Assembly: GCA_049282455.1 (NCBI GenBank) | Contig: JBAPUB010000005.1 | Location: 1-8,663 of the forward strand | Origin: JBAPUB01 sp049282455 | GTDB lineage: Bacteria; Actinomycetota; Actinomycetes; JAHEKZ01 | Direction of reading: 5' to 3' | DNA length: 8,663 nucleotides | In this document: positions 6,098 through 8,663 of the stretch, in pieces | Numbering within the stretch: position 1 is the first letter of the stretch | How the letters are laid out: the number at the start of each line of letters is the position of its first letter | Program-made: the position numbers and the translations under genes | The notes under the pieces: model-generated | What the model saw: only the letters and a program-made list of their open reading frames with translations | The model's database searches: none | What the model was told of the DNA's origin: nothing

Positions 6098-6574
6098 AGA
6101 CTCGCTCGTGACATCGCCCACCGTCGTGGCGGCTGGTACACGGCCCGCTGGGTCGACGCGCCCTTGTTCCCGGACAACTGGGAGAGCGCGAACGTCCTCG
6201 ACCCGACACTGACGAGGACCCTGCGCGTTGGGGACCGGATCCCCGACGGGCCTCCCGGCGCCGCAGAGTTCGTCGTCGTCGCAGTCGACGAACCACGCAT
6301 GCTCGTCCTGCACTCGACAACCCATCTGCCTCCCAGATGGCGTGAACGCTACGGAGCCAGTCTGAGCTGGGTGTGGACGTTCGCTCTCGATCCAGAGGCG
6401 GGCGGAACGCGGCTTCTCGTCCGAACCGTCGGGCGTACCAGCCCGTGGTGGGTGAACGCCGGATACGTCGCCCTCATCGTGCCGGCCGACTTCGTCATGG
6501 CCACGAGCATGCTGCGGGGGCTGGCTCGCAGGGTGGCCAAGACAGCAGACCAGTCGGTCATCCAAGACTCCTGA
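6098..6574 (+). pseudogene. SRPBCC-type protein gene lacking its 5' end
   Basis: The frame is open from 6098 (after the TGA at 6095-6097) to the TGA at 6572-6574. The translation carries HRRGGWYTARWVD, VGDRIPDGPPGAAEF, VLHSTTHLP, W-V-W-T-F and PADFVMATSMLRGL, a pattern I associate with actinobacterial SRPBCC (START-like, hydrophobic-pocket) proteins. Intact homologues normally begin some 20-50 residues earlier with a segment leading into a W-P-W-L/V-type motif; nothing like it is visible in any plus frame upstream. The only in-frame start is TTG at 6164, which would drop the conserved GGWYTARW and leave 136 residues. I therefore read it as a 5'-truncated gene, with the break near 6098-6115. 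A short functional protein from the TTG cannot be excluded. Its end overlaps the opposite amidotransferase gene by 17 bp. Confidence 0.65.
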
Positions 6575-7379
6575 CGAACGCAGCGAACATCCGGTGTCGG
6601 TCCTCATGTGAGGCGGACTCCTGTTCCGGATGCCACTGGACTCCCACAGCGCGACGTGACCGGTGCTCGACGGCTTCGACGATTCCGTCGTCGGCCCACG
6701 CCACAGCCACGAGGTCCTCGCCAACCAGGTGCACTGCCTGGTGATGGCCGGTCCTCACGATGAGGTCAGTGGTCTGAGCCCACCCGGCCAGAGTCGAGTC
6801 AGCGGCGATCCGGATGTGTTCGTCGATGAACAGGTCGTCGTGGCTCGCCCCACGGTGCAGTGCCCAGTTCGCGACGTCAGGGTGGAGCGTCCCTCCGCAC
6901 GCCACATTGAGGACCTGGACCCCACGACAGATCCCCAATACCGGCTGGTCGGCGTCCATCGCCGAGCGAACGGCGTCGATCGAGTACTCGTCGACCCGCC
7001 GGTCGATCCCGTAGCCGTTGTCGACCGGACCGTCGAAGCCGTACAGCTGAGGGTCCAGGTCACCGCCACCGAGAAGCACGAGGCCGTCGGCCCGCGCGAG
7101 CGTTGCGTCGCTGGGCAGCTGCGGGGCGGAAAGGTCGACGAGCCACGGACGTGCACCCACGTCGCTCAACGTGGCCAGGGCGGTACTCGTGAGCTGGGCC
7201 ACGACTCCGGCCAAGTGGCGGTCCATGCCGGGAAACGTCAGCGAGGCAAAGACCGCGACAAGGGGCCGGCCACTTGCGCCCGCAGCAACGACCTCGTCGG
7301 ACTTCGACACGTCGTCCACGGTAGTGCCGCCAGCAGTGCGGGAGTGCGCTGCATGATCGGGAACCGAATCCACCGGCAT
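6558..7379 (-). CDS. gamma-glutamyl-gamma-aminobutyrate hydrolase family protein (class I glutamine amidotransferase, PuuD-like)
   Basis: The product has 273 residues from the ATG at 7379. Conserved sequence begins at RPLVAVFAS (about 38), so GTG at 7319 (253 residues) or GTG at 7310 (250 residues) are real alternatives; none has a strong ribosome binding site. The nucleophile is Cys151 in GICRGVQVLN, and the catalytic His250 and Glu252 lie in GVQWHPE. LLGGGDLDPQLYG and GHHQAVHLVGEDL with DGIVEAVE are typical of the PuuD class, which hydrolyses gamma-glutamyl amides such as gamma-glutamyl-GABA in putrescine breakdown. The substrate is not proven: no other puu-type gene (gamma-glutamylputrescine synthetase, oxidase, dehydrogenase) lies in the window. 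There is no signal peptide, so it is cytoplasmic. The gene diverges from the membrane protein at 7421 and overlaps the SRPBCC remnant by 17 bp at its 3' end. Confidence 0.9.
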   Translation of the reverse strand: MPVDSVPDHAAHSRTAGGTTVDDVSKSDEVVAAGASGRPLVAVFASLTFPGMDRHLAGVVAQLTSTALATLSDVGARPWLVDLSAPQLPSDATLARADGLVLLGGGDLDPQLYGFDGPVDNGYGIDRRVDEYSIDAVRSAMDADQPVLGICRGVQVLNVACGGTLHPDVANWALHRGASHDDLFIDEHIRIAADSTLAGWAQTTDLIVRTGHHQAVHLVGEDLVAVAWADDGIVEAVEHRSRRAVGVQWHPEQESASHEDRHRMFAAFVRSLG

Positions 7380-7381
7380 GC

Positions 7382-7408
7382 CGTCTGTTGGGGCACGATC
7401 CACAGACG
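7382..7408. promoter_or_regulatory. interrupted inverted repeat between divergent genes
   Basis: CGTCTGT (7382-7388) and ACAGACG (7402-7408) are perfect 7-bp arms separated by 13 bp, with matching arm positions about two helical turns apart. They sit in the 41-bp gap between the amidotransferase (ATG reading) and the membrane protein gene. This could be a shared operator, but a repeat of this size can also arise by chance. Confidence 0.3.
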
Positions 7409-7420
7409 ACGGAGGCGGGC

Positions 7421-8663
7421 ATGACCCACGACGAGACACTGACCTCAGACCATCCCGTCGTGGCCCGCGACCGGCGATCGGCCGTGTGGGTGACAGCGGC
7501 CGTCGCGGTGGGACTCGTTGCCGCATCAAGTGTTGGCTACGCGTTCGGCCATTCGAGTGGTTCGACCCCTGGCGCGTCACCGGTGATCTCACTGTCGAGC
7601 CAGGGAGTCGGGTCTGGCACGAACGCCGCGCCGCTCGGTGCGCCGCAGACCTCGGCCATGGGCGACCAGCGACCGGGCATCGCGCTGATGCCTTACGGCT
7701 ACGGCCGCATCGACTTCGCGGCGTCTGGACTGTCCCCGACAGCAGCAACCGCGACGGCGTGGTCCTTCGACCCCGGCCAGTCGTTCTCCAGGCAGACTGC
7801 AGTCGACGTCGCGACCACTCTCGGGCTGCAGGACGATCCGAAGCTCGTCAACGGCGTCTGGACGGTCGGTCCGGCCGACGGCTCGGGACCGATGCTGCAG
7901 CTGGTCCCAGACGGCGTCGCGTCGATGAGCTACTTCGACCCCTCGATCGCCAGCTACGGGTGTGCGATCGCCGTCCCGGAGAGCCAGTCGGGGCCCGGAA
8001 GCACGGGGAGCTCCGGGGGCAGTGCTGCTTCTTCGGACCCGGGAAAGCCGGTCGACCCGTCGTGCTCACCAGGACCCGACGCGCCGTCGAGCTCGGCCGC
8101 CATCGACCGGGTGAAACAGCTGCTCTCCGGGTTCGGCCTTGACCCGTCTGGTTACGAGTTCGAAGCCCCCGACGACGGGAGCTCCGACACTGCCTACGTG
8201 ACCGCGTTCCAGGTCGTCGCGGGCCAACGAACGGGGGCCACCTGGACGGTCACCCTGGTCGGGAAGAAGGTCCAGTCTGCGTACGGCCCACTGGCGCCGG
8301 TCGTCTCCCTCGGCAGCTACGACGTGGTCGCCCCTACCACCGCGGTCGCCCGACTGAACGACCCGCGCTACGGCGTTGGCTTCATGGGTGGACCGGTGCC
8401 CTACCCGATGATGGGCAAGGCGGTCGACGACGTCGCCGTGGGGTCGGCGAACGGATCCGGCGCCACGACCACGGTGACCTCCGCGGGATCCGCTGACGCC
8501 ACGTCTGCCACGCTTCCCCCTGCCGTTCAACCTGGAAGCGCGTTCGACTGGCCGGTCGAGCACGTGACGATCACCAAGGCTCGACTGGGTCTGGCCCTGT
8601 ACAACCAGCTGGACGGTTCCACGGTCCTGCTGCCGACCTATGAGCTCTCCGACGGGTCTGGGT
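7421..8663 (+). CDS. membrane-anchored extracytoplasmic protein of unknown function, 3' end outside window
   Basis: ATG at 7421 has a strong GGAGG (7411-7415), and the frame is open to the right edge, giving 414 residues. The N-terminus is polar (1-20, with RDRR just before the membrane), followed by one hydrophobic segment (about 21-42) and a long Ser/Gly/Ala/Pro-rich exterior part, a type II anchor topology. Two similar alpha/beta units follow: about 118-175 (AVDVATTLGL...VWTVG...GVASMSYFDP) and about 227-293 (AIDRVKQLLSGFGL...TWTVTLVGKKVQSAYGPLAP). A Ser/Gly/Pro linker at about 187-226 separates them. Cys181 and Cys215 flank most of the linker and could form a disulfide. The tail (ALYNQLDGSTVLLPTYELSDG) looks like the closing segment of such proteins, so little may be missing. 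The layout resembles uncharacterised actinobacterial membrane proteins, some near sigma-factor genes, but I cannot name a family. Confidence 0.82.
   Translation, partial: MTHDETLTSDHPVVARDRRSAVWVTAAVAVGLVAASSVGYAFGHSSGSTPGASPVISLSSQGVGSGTNAAPLGAPQTSAMGDQRPGIALMPYGYGRIDFAASGLSPTAATATAWSFDPGQSFSRQTAVDVATTLGLQDDPKLVNGVWTVGPADGSGPMLQLVPDGVASMSYFDPSIASYGCAIAVPESQSGPGSTGSSGGSAASSDPGKPVDPSCSPGPDAPSSSAAIDRVKQLLSGFGLDPSGYEFEAPDDGSSDTAYVTAFQVVAGQRTGATWTVTLVGKKVQSAYGPLAPVVSLGSYDVVAPTTAVARLNDPRYGVGFMGGPVPYPMMGKAVDDVAVGSANGSGATTTVTSAGSADATSATLPPAVQPGSAFDWPVEHVTITKARLGLALYNQLDGSTVLLPTYELSDGSG

Noticed and set aside
7380..7748. N-terminal extension of the amidotransferase frame to 7748
   Set aside because: The extra 123 residues are Arg/Ser/Pro-rich and antisense to the membrane protein gene, which has its own strong ribosome binding site. 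Family similarity starts well after 7379.
1..8663. tRNA, rRNA, CRISPR array, riboswitch or complete insertion sequence
   Set aside because: No cloverleaf with a T-loop GGTTCGA-type core, no regularly spaced identical repeats with spacers, and no transposase motifs were found on either strand.

Overview
The window is high-GC DNA with strong G/C preference at third codon positions, GTG/TTG starts and actinobacterial protein families: a DUF222/13E12-type HNH protein, a META-domain lipoprotein, a DUF998 membrane protein and an alanine-rich membrane-anchored exoprotein. It is most likely chromosomal DNA of an actinomycete. A Nocardioidaceae-like relative is only a guess. All assignments were made by eye from motifs.

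Layout. (1) 1-1065: 3' part of a DUF222/HNH endonuclease gene cut by the left edge. (2) 1100-1927: cytoplasmic SGNH/GDSL hydrolase, possibly leaderless. (3) 1908-2732, minus: lipoprotein with two META domains, overlapping the hydrolase tail to tail. (4) 2733-2889: divergent promoter region with a 24-bp near-perfect palindrome that looks like a TetR-type operator. (5) 2890-5089: two-gene operon of a Rieske oxygenase alpha subunit and a GcvT-like (T-protein fold) folate-dependent enzyme, overlapping by 8 bp. (6) 5093-5692, minus: DUF998 six-helix membrane protein, ending 3 bp from the operon. (7) 5693-6097: about 400 bp without a convincing gene. It holds an array of DnaA-box-like 9-mers at 11-12 bp steps, a direct repeat and two hairpins, one terminator-like. 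(8) 6098-6574: SRPBCC-type gene lacking its 5' end. (9) 6558-7379, minus: class I glutamine amidotransferase of the gamma-glutamyl-GABA hydrolase (PuuD) type. (10) 7421 to the right edge: membrane-anchored extracytoplasmic protein, incomplete.

The best candidate for an undescribed system is the Rieske-GcvT pair. The Rieske protein has Glu in place of the usual bridging Asp (E-x2-H-x4-H), as in carnitine/quaternary-amine oxygenases, which oxidatively remove methyl groups or cleave C-N bonds. The partner is a folate-type one-carbon transferase with an altered substrate region. A simple hypothesis is oxidative N-demethylation of a methylated amine, with the C1 unit (formaldehyde level) or a remaining methyl group handed to tetrahydrofolate, under control of a repressor encoded elsewhere. 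No reductase or ferredoxin gene is visible, so the electron donor must be encoded outside the window.

The other genes show no clear functional link to the operon. The second notable area is 5693-6130, where a DnaA-box-like array, possible mobile-element-end repeats and a truncated gene lie side by side, suggesting a recombination scar.
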